Origin: Streptomyces dangxiongensis
Lineage (GTDB): Bacteria; Actinomycetota; Actinomycetes; Streptomycetales; Streptomycetaceae
Assembly: GCF_003675325.1 (NCBI RefSeq)
Contig: NZ_CP033073.1
Span: 806,001 to 870,000 of the forward strand
Direction: 5' to 3'
DNA: 64,000 bases
Positions within the stretch are counted from its first letter, which is position 1; each line of letters begins with the position of its first letter. The notes under the pieces are model-generated. The model searched no databases. It saw nothing but the letters and a program-made list of their open reading frames with translations, and was not told where the DNA came from. The position numbers and the translations under genes are program-made. This document shows, in pieces, positions 18,336-27,115 of the stretch.

Positions 18336-19225
18336 GACGCCTCATATCCGGGGCGCCACCGCAGCAGCACCCGCTCGAGTATCCGGACGAGCTGGTCGGC
18401 GAGCAGGCCGAGGAGCGAGTAGATCACCAGGCCCACGAAGACCTGGTTGGTCTGCAGATAGGTCTGCCCTTGAGTGATGAGGAAGCCGAGTCCCTTGTCG
18501 GCGTTGACCGTCTCGGCGGCGACGAGGCCCAGAACGCTGTATGCGAGGGAGAACCGGAGTCCGACCAGGAACCCGGGCAGGGCTCCGGGCACCAGCACCC
18601 GCGTCACGATGCGCCACGTGCCCGCGCCCGTCGTGCGCGCCATCTCGATCAGGCGCTGGTCGACGCCCCTGATCGCGGCGAACAGGTTGAGATACATCGG
18701 GACGCCGGCCCCGAACGAGATCAGCAGCACCTTCGTGAGCTCGTCGATGCCGAACCACACGATCATCAGCGGCAGCACCGCCAGCAGCGGGATCGTGTTG
18801 AGGACCTGCACCAGGCCGTTGAACAGGTACTCACCGCTGCGCAGCAGTCCGCCGAGCACCCCGGTGACGATGCCCGCGGTCAGTCCGATCAGGAGTCCGA
18901 TGCCGGCCCGCTGCAGCGAGATGGCCACGTCCGGCCCGAGCACGCCCTGCTGCCACAGGTCGGCGGCGGCTTTCACGACGGAGGTCGGCGCCGGAGCATA
19001 TGTTTTCGCCAGCACGCCGGCCCTGGCGAGAGCCTCCCAGGCGAGCAGGATCACGACCGGAGTCGTATAGATCCCGAGCGGCCAGCGCAGGCGCTCGCGG
19101 AGTGTGCTGAGCGGTGTCCGGCGGCGGGCGTCGCGCGGCAGGAAGACCTCGCGTTCCCGCGCGCTTGTCGGCTCGGCGTCGGCGGCCTTGCTGACGGCCG
19201 GCGCCGCGATGCGGATGTCGGTCAT
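18332..19225 (-). CDS. Sulfonate ABC-transporter permease (SsuC-like)
   Basis: Start ATG 19225 overlaps the TauD-like stop (ATGA). The 297-aa protein has about six membrane helices from residue 50. Its coupling loop is MARTTGAGTWRIVTRVLVPGA, and it has the typical SsuC/TauC segments NTIPLLAVLPLMIVWFG and GLVAAETVNADKGLGFLI. It forms the import channel with the SsuB-like ATPase. An open frame continues upstream through the tauD region, but that part is antisense-like noise, so the start is set at 19225. Confidence 0.92.
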   Translation of the reverse strand: MTDIRIAAPAVSKAADAEPTSAREREVFLPRDARRRTPLSTLRERLRWPLGIYTTPVVILLAWEALARAGVLAKTYAPAPTSVVKAAADLWQQGVLGPDVAISLQRAGIGLLIGLTAGIVTGVLGGLLRSGEYLFNGLVQVLNTIPLLAVLPLMIVWFGIDELTKVLLISFGAGVPMYLNLFAAIRGVDQRLIEMARTTGAGTWRIVTRVLVPGALPGFLVGLRFSLAYSVLGLVAAETVNADKGLGFLITQGQTYLQTNQVFVGLVIYSLLGLLADQLVRILERVLLRWRPGYEAS

Positions 19226-20118
19226 GCGGCCGTCTCCAGGACGCCGGTGTAGTGCGAGGCGTCGCCGACGAGTTGCTCGCTGCGGCGGCCGTCGACACCG
19301 ACCGGCACGTCTCCGGCCACGGTCACCCGGTTGAGGAGGCGCGGGCGGTCGTCGTAGTTGTCCACGCCGTAGTGCTGGGTGATCCGGTTGTCGAAGATCA
19401 GTACCTGGCCGGGCGACCAGGTCCAGCGCAGGACGTTCTCCGGACGTGTCACGTACGACTGCAGGACGCGCAGCAGACCGGCCGAGTCGCTGCTCGTCAG
19501 GCCGACGATCCGCTTGGCGAACCCGCCGATGAACAGGCCGCGTTCGCCCGTCAGCGGATGCACCCGCACGAGCGGGTGCTCGGCCTCGTAGGGGGTAGAG
19601 ACGAACACCCGGTCGTATTCCTGGCGCACCGCTGTCGTGGCGGAAGGGCGGGCGTAGTCGTACTGGTTGGTGTGCACGACGCGCAAGGAGTCCGCGAGGA
19701 CGCGCAAGGGTTGGGGCAGGTCCCGGTAGGCGGCGGCCGCGTTCGCGATGAGCGTCTCGCCTCCGTATGGCGGAACCGTGAGGGACCGGAGGGTGGTGAG
19801 CTGCGGCGGGTTGACCACGAAGGTGACGTCCGTGTGCCACTCGTTGGCCTTGGACGTCTCGCTGTCGACGGCGAGCACGTTCCTCGTACCGTCGGCGGCC
19901 GGCACGTTCGGGTGCGCCGTGGTGAGTTCGCCGAACCACGCGGCCACCCGCTCCTGGCCGGCGTTGTCGAGGTTCACCCGGTCGAACACGATGGCCTTGT
20001 GTTCGTTGAGGGCTTGCCGGAGCGCCGTGACCGTCGAGGGGTCGGCCGGTGCCGCGAGGTCGACGCCGTCGACGACCGCGCCGATACGGCCGGTCAGCTT
20101 GCGGATGGACGGAGGCAT
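19222..20118 (-). CDS. TauD/TfdA-family Fe(II)/2-oxoglutarate dioxygenase
   Basis: This 298-aa enzyme has the facial triad HxD...H: WHTDVTF near residue 95, and QHYGVDNY near 250. It also has the 2-oxoglutarate-binding Arg (RPRLLNRVTV). GRIGAVVDGVDLA opens the fold and KAIVFDRV follows. Family members oxidise taurine, alkyl sulfonates or sulfate esters, releasing sulfite or sulfate. As the first enzyme gene after the leader peptide and before the sulfonate importer genes, it very likely releases sulfur from the imported compound in the cytoplasm. Confidence 0.9.
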   Translation of the reverse strand: MPPSIRKLTGRIGAVVDGVDLAAPADPSTVTALRQALNEHKAIVFDRVNLDNAGQERVAAWFGELTTAHPNVPAADGTRNVLAVDSETSKANEWHTDVTFVVNPPQLTTLRSLTVPPYGGETLIANAAAAYRDLPQPLRVLADSLRVVHTNQYDYARPSATTAVRQEYDRVFVSTPYEAEHPLVRVHPLTGERGLFIGGFAKRIVGLTSSDSAGLLRVLQSYVTRPENVLRWTWSPGQVLIFDNRITQHYGVDNYDDRPRLLNRVTVAGDVPVGVDGRRSEQLVGDASHYTGVLETAA

Positions 20119-20498
20119 GCGGAGGTCCTTCTCGAGGAGGCGGGCGCACCACAGGGGTGCGCGGTGGCGAAGAGCGGAGTGAGGGGGCGACCCGGAAGGG
20201 GCGGCCCACCAGGCACGCGGTGGTCGTCAGTACGCGACGCGGCAGGGAGGGAACGACGACGCCGAGGGCATCTGACGCAGGTCCGGCGACCGGTGGGCAG
20301 GCACCGCCGCGGCTGGTCCACCGGCACGGCCGTTCATGGCTCCGAAGCCCGGCCGACCGCTCATCCGGTCGTCAACGAGGGCCTCGGGCCGCCCTCTCCA
20401 GCGAGGAGGGACGCGGGGAAGAGCCCGAGACGGAGACCTTCAGAAGGCAGAAGGTGAGGACGAGGGTCTCGCGGAGCACCGTATGGCGACGTGCCGGC
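20119..20498 (-). promoter_or_regulatory. Long untranslated region between leader peptide and tauD-like gene
   Basis: These 380 nt separate the leader ORF stop from the tauD-like start. Such spacers in polycysteine- or HVDL-leader operons carry terminator/antiterminator structures. I see GC-rich complementary stretches (for example GGGTGCGC near its partner GCGCACC at 20143-20161) but could not fold the region reliably. The only visible ribosome signal before the gene is weak (GAAGGACC). Confidence 0.4.
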
Positions 20499-20576
20499 TC
20501 AACGACAACAGAACGCGCTGGAGACGTGCGCCGGGTCGATGTGGCGCCGCCGAGTGAGGTCCACGCGCGGGTTCAT
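20499..20576 (-). CDS. 25-aa putative cysteine-responsive leader peptide of the sulfonate operon
   Basis: An ATG at 20576-20574 opens a 25-codon ORF ending at 20499. Its core, LTRRRHIDPAHVSSAFCCR, matches the recurrent actinobacterial putative leader-peptide pattern (LTRRRHVDLxRVxSAxCxR) found upstream of sulfur-uptake and -assimilation operons. The paired Cys codons near the end (TGTTGT, unusual codons in this GC context) are where ribosomes would pause when cysteinyl-tRNA is scarce. It lies 380 nt upstream of the tauD-like gene on the same strand. Related poly-Cys leader ORFs act as cysteine attenuators in mycobacteria. Confidence 0.75.
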   Translation of the reverse strand: MNPRVDLTRRRHIDPAHVSSAFCCR

Positions 20577-20718
20577 GGGACCGGAGTTCAGCAGAGGTCC
20601 GTCGTGCTGGTCAAGGACTTCCCGGAGGGGTCTTGCATGGCGGACACGGACAACGCTGCCGGGCCGGAGGCGTCCGGATACAGTGCGCGGGACGGCAGCC
20701 CGGTCAGGGAGGGGAAGC

Positions 20719-21939
20719 GTGACCGACACCAGCAACACCCGGCCCGCCGAGGGTGAGGCGCAAGTGCCGCGGCCGAGCCGGCTGCACCACCTGATGCGTT
20801 ACATCCCCCTGATCGCCCCTGTCCTGCTGTGGGCCGTGCCCTGCTGGGTGCTCCTGCACACCGGCCAGCACTGGTCGCTCCCCGTCAGGCTGGCCGGCAC
20901 CGCCCTGTTCGCCCTCGGCCTCGTAGGCATGCCGCTCGCGATGATGCGCGGTCACGGCCGGCGCCAGCAGGACCGGGCGGCGATCATCGGTGACACCCTG
21001 CTGGGCGCCGGCTGGATCCTGTTCACCTGGTCCGTTCTGCTCGGCGTCCTCCTGCGGCTCGCCCTGACCGTGGCCGGCGTCGGCGGGAGTCAGGACCGTG
21101 CCCGGATCGTCACCTGGGCCGTCCTGGGCACAACCGCCGTACTCCTCGCCTGGGGGTACGCCGAGGCGCGCCGCGTGCCACGCGTGCGGCGGCTCGACGT
21201 GCGACTCCCGCGACTGGGTGCCGGGCTGGACGGCACCCGCGTCGTCCTCATCACCGACACCCACTACGGCCCGCTCGACCGCGCCCGCTGGTCGGCACGG
21301 GTGTGCGAGACGGTGAACACCCTGGAAGCCGACCTGGTCTGCCACACCGGCGACATCGCGGACGGCACGGCCGAACGCCGCCGCGCCCAGGCCGCCCCCC
21401 TCGGTACCGTGCGGGCCACCCGGGCCCGGGTGTACGTCACCGGCAACCACGAGTACTACAGCGAGGCCCAGGGCTGGGTCGACCTGATGGACGAGCTGGG
21501 CTGGGAGCCGCTGCGCAACCGCCATGTGCTGCTCGAACGCGGAGGCGACACCCTTGTGGTGGCCGGCGTGGACGACGTCACTGCCGAGTCCTCCGGCCTG
21601 GCAGGCCACCGCGCCCACCTCGCCGGAGCCCTGGACGGCGCCGACCCCGGCCTGCCCGTCCTGCTCCTGGCCCACCAGCCCAAGTTCATCGACCGCGCGG
21701 CAGCCCACGGCATCGACCTCCAACTCTCCGGCCACACCCACGGTGGCCAGATCTGGCCCTTCCACCACCTGGTCCGCATCGACCAGCCAGCCCTCGCCGG
21801 CCTCAGCCACCACGGCACCCGCACGCTGCTCTACACCAGCCGCGGCACCGGCTTCTGGGGCCCGCCCTTCCGCGTCTTCGCCCCCAGCGAGATCACCCTG
21901 CTCGTCCTCCGCTCCCCTCACCTGCACACCGCGCCGTAG
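20719..21939 (+). CDS. Membrane-anchored metallophosphoesterase
   Basis: Start GTG 20719 follows GGAGGGGAAG. The 406-aa protein has about four membrane helices in residues 25-150, then a calcineurin-like phosphoesterase domain. All metal-binding motifs are present: DTHYG, GDIADG, GNHEYY, a HQP histidine and GHTHGGQ. It resembles YaeI/YkuE-type membrane phosphodiesterases, some of which act on phospholipids or lipid-linked intermediates. It stands alone, divergent from the sulfonate operon. Confidence 0.88.
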   Translation: MTDTSNTRPAEGEAQVPRPSRLHHLMRYIPLIAPVLLWAVPCWVLLHTGQHWSLPVRLAGTALFALGLVGMPLAMMRGHGRRQQDRAAIIGDTLLGAGWILFTWSVLLGVLLRLALTVAGVGGSQDRARIVTWAVLGTTAVLLAWGYAEARRVPRVRRLDVRLPRLGAGLDGTRVVLITDTHYGPLDRARWSARVCETVNTLEADLVCHTGDIADGTAERRRAQAAPLGTVRATRARVYVTGNHEYYSEAQGWVDLMDELGWEPLRNRHVLLERGGDTLVVAGVDDVTAESSGLAGHRAHLAGALDGADPGLPVLLLAHQPKFIDRAAAHGIDLQLSGHTHGGQIWPFHHLVRIDQPALAGLSHHGTRTLLYTSRGTGFWGPPFRVFAPSEITLLVLRSPHLHTAP

Positions 21940-23008
21940 CACTGGGCGGGCCAACACATCCACTTGGAGCAGTGCACGAGCCGAGGGATGCGGCGTCGAC
22001 AGATGACCAGGCCTGTCTCGCCAAGGACAATATCCGGGCCATTCCCGGGCCGACGGCGCCAACGAGCCATACGTGGCCAGATCGTCCGCCATGGCTCCCT
22101 TGCCATAGGCGTCCCGCAAGATCGCCTTCAGAGTGCGGAAGATGTTCACCTGGTTCAAGCTTTCTTGATCCGAGACGGGGAGTGATGTGCACGTTGATGG
22201 AGCTGTCGACGTGCCAGCCCGTGGAGTACTCCGTCATCCTCCGCTGCCGCGGCCACCACTGCTTCGCCAATCCGCGACCGTCTGCCTTCCGAGTTCCGCG
22301 GGCCGCGGCAACGGACGGCGCCGTCTTCTCTTTCTCCGCGTAGATCTGCGTAAGGCGCGGGTGCAGGTCAGCAAGCCGGGGCACCGTCCAGCCTCATGCT
22401 GACCATTTACTGACCCGGACGCGGCGTTCATGGATCTGACCTGCGCAAACGCCCGAACACTAGATCTTGGAACATGGTGCGCAGCATGCAGTGCTCGTCG
22501 CATGTCCGGGCAGCTTTCCTCAGGTTTTCCAGGATTCGGGCCGACCACTTGGCGACCTTCCTGACGCATCGTCAGGCGAATACCGGAGGGCTTCACCCGC
22601 TCTCCCGGACCCCACCACGACGACGGTCCGGGCCTGCGCAGCACCTTCCGAACGGCGTCCGTGATCACCGTCACTCGGGCGTTCTGGACCGTACTCCCGG
22701 CGGGGCTTCACGGTTCCCCCGACGCACCGGCCGGGTCACTGGCAAGCGGTACGACCCGGACGGAGCATATGTGCGGCGCCTGGTGGCGGAACCGGCGGAT
22801 GTAAGGGTGCCGTCGTGCACGTGCCGTGGAAACGTCCGACACAGGAGCGCGCGACCACCGGTGGTGTCACTGGCGGGGGGCTGGACCCCTTCGAGGGAGC
22901 CCGGGCGCTCCTGAGGTCCGGCGGGAGGACATCCGCCGGGCCGCCGCCCCACACGCGACAACTCGTACGTGTACGCCATTCCCGCATCGCACGGAAGGTG
23001 CCCCGTCC
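21940..23008. other. Gene-poor 1.07-kb stretch with a possible integrase scrap
   Basis: No full gene is supported. On the minus strand, ATG 22158 opens MNQVNIFRTLKAILRDAY, then GKGAMADDLATYG, with good third-position GC for about 45 codons. This is vaguely like the core-binding helix of tyrosine recombinases, but the likeness is weak and no catalytic domain follows. The rest is lower-bias sequence. I see no RNA gene and no strong repeat. Confidence 0.3.
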
Positions 23009-24517
23009 ATGACCACCCCTCATTGGATCTTCGGCGACCAGCTCGGCCCGCACTTCCTCACGCCGGCCGGCAAGGACGGGCCCGACCGTGGGGCGCCCGT
23101 GGTGATGATCGAAGCCAGGTCGGTCTTCCGGCGGCGCCGCTACCACCGTGCCAAGGCACACCTGGTGCTGTCCGCGATGCGGCACCGTGCGGCGGAACTG
23201 GGCGGACGGGTGACGTACGTCCGGGCCGAGACCTACCGCGAGGGGCTGCGCCGCGCGGTGGGCGGCACGTCGGTCACGGTGTGCCATCCCACCTCCCACG
23301 CGGCGCTCCGGCTCGTGCGATCGCTGCCCCGGGTACAGGTGCTCCCCGCCCGGGGCTTCCTGGTATCGGGCGAGGAGTTCGCCGGCTGGGCCGAGGGGCG
23401 CGGTGGGCGACGGCTGCTCCAGGAGGACTTCTACCGCTGGGTGCGCCAGGAGCACGACCTGCTGATGGAGGGCGGCCACCCGGCCGGCGGCCGGTTCAAC
23501 CACGACCACGCCAACCGCGAGCCCCCGCCGAGCGGCACCCGGGAGCTGGACGTGCCAAGCCCGTACGTGCCGCGGGAGGACGACATCGATGCCGGGGTGC
23601 GCGACGACCTCGACCGGTGGGAACGCGAGGACGGGGTGCGGTTCGTCGGCCGGGACGGGCCCCGCCGCTTCCCCGCCACGCGACGGGAGGCGCTGTCGGC
23701 CCTGCGCCGTTTCGTGGACCGCCGGCTGGCGTCCTTCGGGCCGTACGAGGACGCGATGCTCACCGGTGATCCGGTGATGAGCCACAGTCTGCTGTCGTCC
23801 TCGCTGAACCTCGGGCTGCTGCACCCGGCGGAGTGCGTGGAGCGAGCCGAGCGGGCCTGGCGGAAGGGCGCCGTCCCGGTGAACAGCGCAGAGGGCTTCG
23901 TCCGGCAGGTCGCGGGCTGGCGGGAGTACGTCTGGCAGCTCTACTGGCACTTCGGCGAGGACTACCGGCACGGCAACGCGCTCGGGCACACGGAAGAGCT
24001 GCCGGAGTACTTCACCGAACTGGACGCGGACGCGGTCACCGCGAACTGCCTGGCCACCGTGCTCGCCCAGGTGCGCGACACCGGGTGGACGCATCACATT
24101 CCCCGGCTGATGGTGCTGGGCAGCCACGCCCTGCAGCGCGCCTGGGATCCGGCCGCGGTGACCGACTGGTTCCACCGCTGCTTCGTCGACGGCTACGACT
24201 GGGTGATGGTGCCGAACGTGGTGGGCATGTCCCAGTACGCGGACGGCGGCCGGATGACCACCAAGCCGTACACGTCGGGCGGCGCGTACATCCACCGCAT
24301 GAGCGACCTGTGCGACGGCTGCGCCTACCGGCCCACCGACCGCACCGGTCCGCACGCGTGCCCCTACGCTGCCGGGTACTGGGCCTTCCTGCACCGGCAC
24401 CGGCGGCTGCTGTCCGGCAACGCCCGCATGCGGCGCGCGGTACAGGGCCTGGATCGGCTCCGTGACCTCGACGAGGTGCTCCGGCAGGAGCTGCGGCGCG
24501 CGTCGGAGGTGCCGTGA
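23009..24517 (+). CDS. Cryptochrome/photolyase-related protein with Fe-S cluster (FeS-BCP/PhrB type)
   Basis: Start ATG 23009. The 502-aa protein opens with WIFGDQLGPHF, the hallmark of deoxyribodipyrimidine photolyase-related proteins. The FAD-binding half contains MSHSLLSSSLNLGLLHP, EGFVRQVAGWREYVWQ and NVVGMSQYADGG. A C-terminal CDGC...HACPY pattern plus an upstream Cys (TANCLATV) supplies the four [4Fe-4S] ligands of the PhrB (6-4) photolyase group. It would repair (6-4) photoproducts in light. No operon partner; a short gap leads to a convergent gene. Confidence 0.9.
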   Translation: MTTPHWIFGDQLGPHFLTPAGKDGPDRGAPVVMIEARSVFRRRRYHRAKAHLVLSAMRHRAAELGGRVTYVRAETYREGLRRAVGGTSVTVCHPTSHAALRLVRSLPRVQVLPARGFLVSGEEFAGWAEGRGGRRLLQEDFYRWVRQEHDLLMEGGHPAGGRFNHDHANREPPPSGTRELDVPSPYVPREDDIDAGVRDDLDRWEREDGVRFVGRDGPRRFPATRREALSALRRFVDRRLASFGPYEDAMLTGDPVMSHSLLSSSLNLGLLHPAECVERAERAWRKGAVPVNSAEGFVRQVAGWREYVWQLYWHFGEDYRHGNALGHTEELPEYFTELDADAVTANCLATVLAQVRDTGWTHHIPRLMVLGSHALQRAWDPAAVTDWFHRCFVDGYDWVMVPNVVGMSQYADGGRMTTKPYTSGGAYIHRMSDLCDGCAYRPTDRTGPHACPYAAGYWAFLHRHRRLLSGNARMRRAVQGLDRLRDLDEVLRQELRRASEVP

Positions 24518-24570
24518 GGAGCGGCTGCCGGCGGTACGGGTGACGTGGGTACTTGGATCGGCCACTCGGA

Positions 24571-24984
24571 TCACGTACTGCGGCCCCGCGCCCGGGTCAG
24601 CTGCTTCAGTTCGATGATGGTCGCGACGGCGCGCAGCCAGGTGGCCGCGGTGTCGTCGGCGGCGATTCCGCCCACGAGTTCGGTGCCGGCCCGCAGCCAC
24701 TCCCGTACGAGGACGGACGCCTCCCGGCGGGGCAGGGGCTCGGGCAGCTCCGCGGCGCGGGCGAGTCCGCCGGCGCGCACGGTGTCAGCGAGGAAGGCGA
24801 CCGAGCGCGGCTCGGTGCCGAGGCGGTCGAGGAGGACGGCTGCGGCCGCGGCGCCGTCGCCGAACAGGGCGGTGCGCCGGGTGCCGGGCTCGGCGGTGAG
24901 GCCGTAACGCAGCAGGACGGTGATGTCGAGCCGGGCCAGCTCGTCGTCCGTGCGGTCCGGCGGGTACGTGGCGTCGTCGTTCAT
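24571..24984 (-). CDS. Hypothetical protein, 137 aa, downstream of the lipoprotein
   Basis: I do not recognise this family. The protein is Ala/Leu/Arg-rich and probably helical, without signal peptide or membrane segment. It begins MNDDATYPPDRTDDELARLD and ends IIELKQLTRARGRST. It follows the chagasin-like lipoprotein gene by 46 nt on the same strand and may be the last gene of that operon. A role as a cytoplasmic accessory or immunity factor is only a positional guess. Confidence 0.65.
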   Translation of the reverse strand: MNDDATYPPDRTDDELARLDITVLLRYGLTAEPGTRRTALFGDGAAAAAVLLDRLGTEPRSVAFLADTVRAGGLARAAELPEPLPRREASVLVREWLRAGTELVGGIAADDTAATWLRAVATIIELKQLTRARGRST

Positions 24985-25030
24985 GGCGGGGCCTCAGGTG
25001 TCTCGTCTCATCCGACCGGTCCGCTGCGGC

Positions 25031-25540
25031 TCAGTCGACGGTGACGGTGTAGGTGATGCGCTCGGGGGCCTGGGAGGGGGTGGTCGGGGTGGCGGAGGGG
25101 CCGGTCGTCTCGGGGGGCAGGGTGGAGGTGTTGCCCTGACAGGTGGTGAAGGTGCAGTGCAGCAGCGTGAACCGGGTGGTTCCCTTGGCCTTGGCCTCGA
25201 AGGTGAAGGTGAGCCGGCCGCCGGCACCGTCCACCGGCTCGTCGCCGGAGTCCGATGCGTAGGCGTGGCCGCGGCTGACCAGCACCGAGCTGTCGGGCTC
25301 GGGGTCGACCAGGTACCAGTACTCGCGGGTGGAGGCGTTCTGGTCGACGGTGAGCGTGAAGCGCTCGCCCGGCTCGGCAGCGATGCTGGTGTCCTTCACC
25401 GGGTGGCTCGTCGTGCGACTCGCGGTGCTCGTGGAGCCGCCGGCCGGTTCGTCGGTGCCCGAGCCGCAGCCCGTGGCGAGAGCGAGGAGCGCGGTCACCG
25501 CGATCACGGCACCGCCCCTGCTACCGCGGAAGATAGACAC
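25031..25540 (-). CDS. Lipoprotein with a chagasin-like (I42) cysteine-protease-inhibitor domain
   Basis: Start GTG 25540 lies inside the 3' end of the upstream protease gene (20-nt overlap, different frame). The 169-aa protein has a lipobox (ATGC, Cys25) and a Ser/Thr linker, then an I42-like beta fold. GERFTLTVDQNASTREYWYL corresponds to the NPTTGYxW loop, DGAGGRLTFTFEAKAKGTTRFT to the GxGG loop and its following strand, and the C-terminal strand is ITYTVTVD. A Cys pair (LLHCTFTTC) and a Pro/Thr-rich insert are unusual. Chagasins block papain-like proteases. Position directly after a calpain-like protease gene suggests immunity on the outer face of the membrane. The domain call rests on pattern, not on a search. 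Confidence 0.6.
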   Translation of the reverse strand: MSIFRGSRGGAVIAVTALLALATGCGSGTDEPAGGSTSTASRTTSHPVKDTSIAAEPGERFTLTVDQNASTREYWYLVDPEPDSSVLVSRGHAYASDSGDEPVDGAGGRLTFTFEAKAKGTTRFTLLHCTFTTCQGNTSTLPPETTGPSATPTTPSQAPERITYTVTVD

Positions 25541-27104
25541 TGTACGCGTTGGGGAGATCACTGGTGGAAGCCTTGCCCATGTGGCCGTTGATGAAGTCGT
25601 CCTCGCTGACCCAGGTGGTCGAGCCCCAGGGGTTGTACACCTGAAGCATGTCACCCTCCTGGGCGATGATGGTCATGGCGTGGGCGCCCTCCTCGCCCGA
25701 GACGTCGACCGGCACCGGCCGCCCCTGCGCCACCGACTTCTCGACGTCGGTGAGGACCGCCCTGCGGTCGGCAGCGCTGTTCAGGTCCTGGCGCTCGTAG
25801 TCACTGCCGGTGGCACTGCCGACGGCGGCGTCGTTGATCCGTTCCTGCCCCTCGGGCCCCATACCGCCCCAGTTCTCGCCGCCGTCGCCTTCGGTGTGCA
25901 GCCGGTGCTGTTCGGCCACCAGGCGCTGCTTGAAGGCGTCGGGGTCGTCCTGCTGCCCGTCGGGGCCGCCGGTGAGGTCGAGCGCGTAGAGGGGGTCGAC
26001 CATGGCGCGGGACGTGACGGTGGACGAGGCCACGCAGGTGCCCTCGTGGCCGTCGCCGCCCTGGATCCACCGCTGGCCGTCGAACGTGACGTAGTCCTTG
26101 TTGTTGTTCGAGCCGTCCGGCGCCAGGCCCTCGTCGTTCATGCTGTCCGCGGCGGTGACCACCGGAGTGAGGTGCCGGCGCAGCCAGTCGGGGTCCTTGC
26201 CGTGGATCTTGTCCTGGAACTTCCCGATCTCGGCGACGCTGTGGCCGGCGGCGAGGGCCTTCATCAGGTAGGCCCGCTCCTGCGGGCCGTCCGACTTGGC
26301 CAGCATCCGCTCCATGGCCATCTCGTCGTCGAAGCTCAGCAGGTCCATACGCGTCGACGCGCGCGCCAGGTCGCCGGCCGTGAGGATCTCGTTCAGCTCG
26401 GTGTCGGCGCCCGCGACGCCGGTGTCGGCGAGCATCAGCTTGTCGACGGCGGTGAGTTCGCTGGTCTCCATCGTCCCGGCCCGCGCCTCGGCGGCCCACT
26501 TGTTCAGGTCCCGGGCCGCGACGCGGGTGGCCTCCTGCGCGTCGGAGACGGCGGCGTGCATCAGGTCGACCGCGTAGGAGCCGAAGTGGGCGGCGTTCTT
26601 GCGGTCCCACTCCTCCTCGTCGTTCTCGTGCAGGTCGTCGAAGAAGCCGTCCTTGCCGCCGAGCGTCTTCTTCTGCTCCAGCAGTTGTCCGCGGCCCTGT
26701 TCGTCCTTGCGCTGCGCGGCACCGATCGCGTCCGCCAGCGTCACCAGCACCGTCGCGCAGCCCTGGAACGCCTCGCTCATCTGGGTCACGGACCGCCCGG
26801 CGGCGTTCACCACGTCGGAGGCGAGGACGCTCGTGTCGCCGACCCACACCTGCGGAAGACCCTTGCGGCCCACCCGGTCGACCTGGTCAAAGACGCTGCC
26901 GACCTGGCCGACCTGGCCGCGGTAGAGACTTGCCACGCTCTCCAGCACGCCCTGGTCGCCGCCCGGTTCGGGTACCGAGAGGGCGTCGTCGATCAGGTCG
27001 AGGAGCTCGTTCTTGCTCCCGGCGCCGAGTATCTTCTCGGACAGCCCGGCGAGCCACGCGAGGCGGAGGGAGGGGGAGTCGAGGGGAGAGGAGAAGAACG
27101 ACAC
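25521..27104 (-). CDS. WXG/ESX-associated large protein with C-terminal calpain-like cysteine protease
   Basis: Start GTG 27104 (GAGGAAC upstream), 527 aa. There is no signal peptide. Residues 1-210 are helical and resemble T7SS/ESX-cargo N-termini (LASDVVNAAGRSVTQMSEAF, EEEWDRKNAAHFGSYAVDL). Residues 340-520 form a papain/calpain-like domain: Gln349 in RWIQGG, Cys357 in GTCVASSTV, His475 in GEEGAHAM and Asn491 in YNPWG. The His-Asn spacing of 16 equals that of papain, and NPWG is the calpain version of the Asn motif. It lies 11 nt after a WXG100-like gene and overlaps a chagasin-like lipoprotein gene. I infer a T7SS-exported protease effector with its own inhibitor; it could instead process proteins for the host cell. 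Confidence 0.7.
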   Translation of the reverse strand: MSFFSSPLDSPSLRLAWLAGLSEKILGAGSKNELLDLIDDALSVPEPGGDQGVLESVASLYRGQVGQVGSVFDQVDRVGRKGLPQVWVGDTSVLASDVVNAAGRSVTQMSEAFQGCATVLVTLADAIGAAQRKDEQGRGQLLEQKKTLGGKDGFFDDLHENDEEEWDRKNAAHFGSYAVDLMHAAVSDAQEATRVAARDLNKWAAEARAGTMETSELTAVDKLMLADTGVAGADTELNEILTAGDLARASTRMDLLSFDDEMAMERMLAKSDGPQERAYLMKALAAGHSVAEIGKFQDKIHGKDPDWLRRHLTPVVTAADSMNDEGLAPDGSNNNKDYVTFDGQRWIQGGDGHEGTCVASSTVTSRAMVDPLYALDLTGGPDGQQDDPDAFKQRLVAEQHRLHTEGDGGENWGGMGPEGQERINDAAVGSATGSDYERQDLNSAADRRAVLTDVEKSVAQGRPVPVDVSGEEGAHAMTIIAQEGDMLQVYNPWGSTTWVSEDDFINGHMGKASTSDLPNAYSVYLPR

Positions 27105-27115
27105 CGGCCCGTTCC

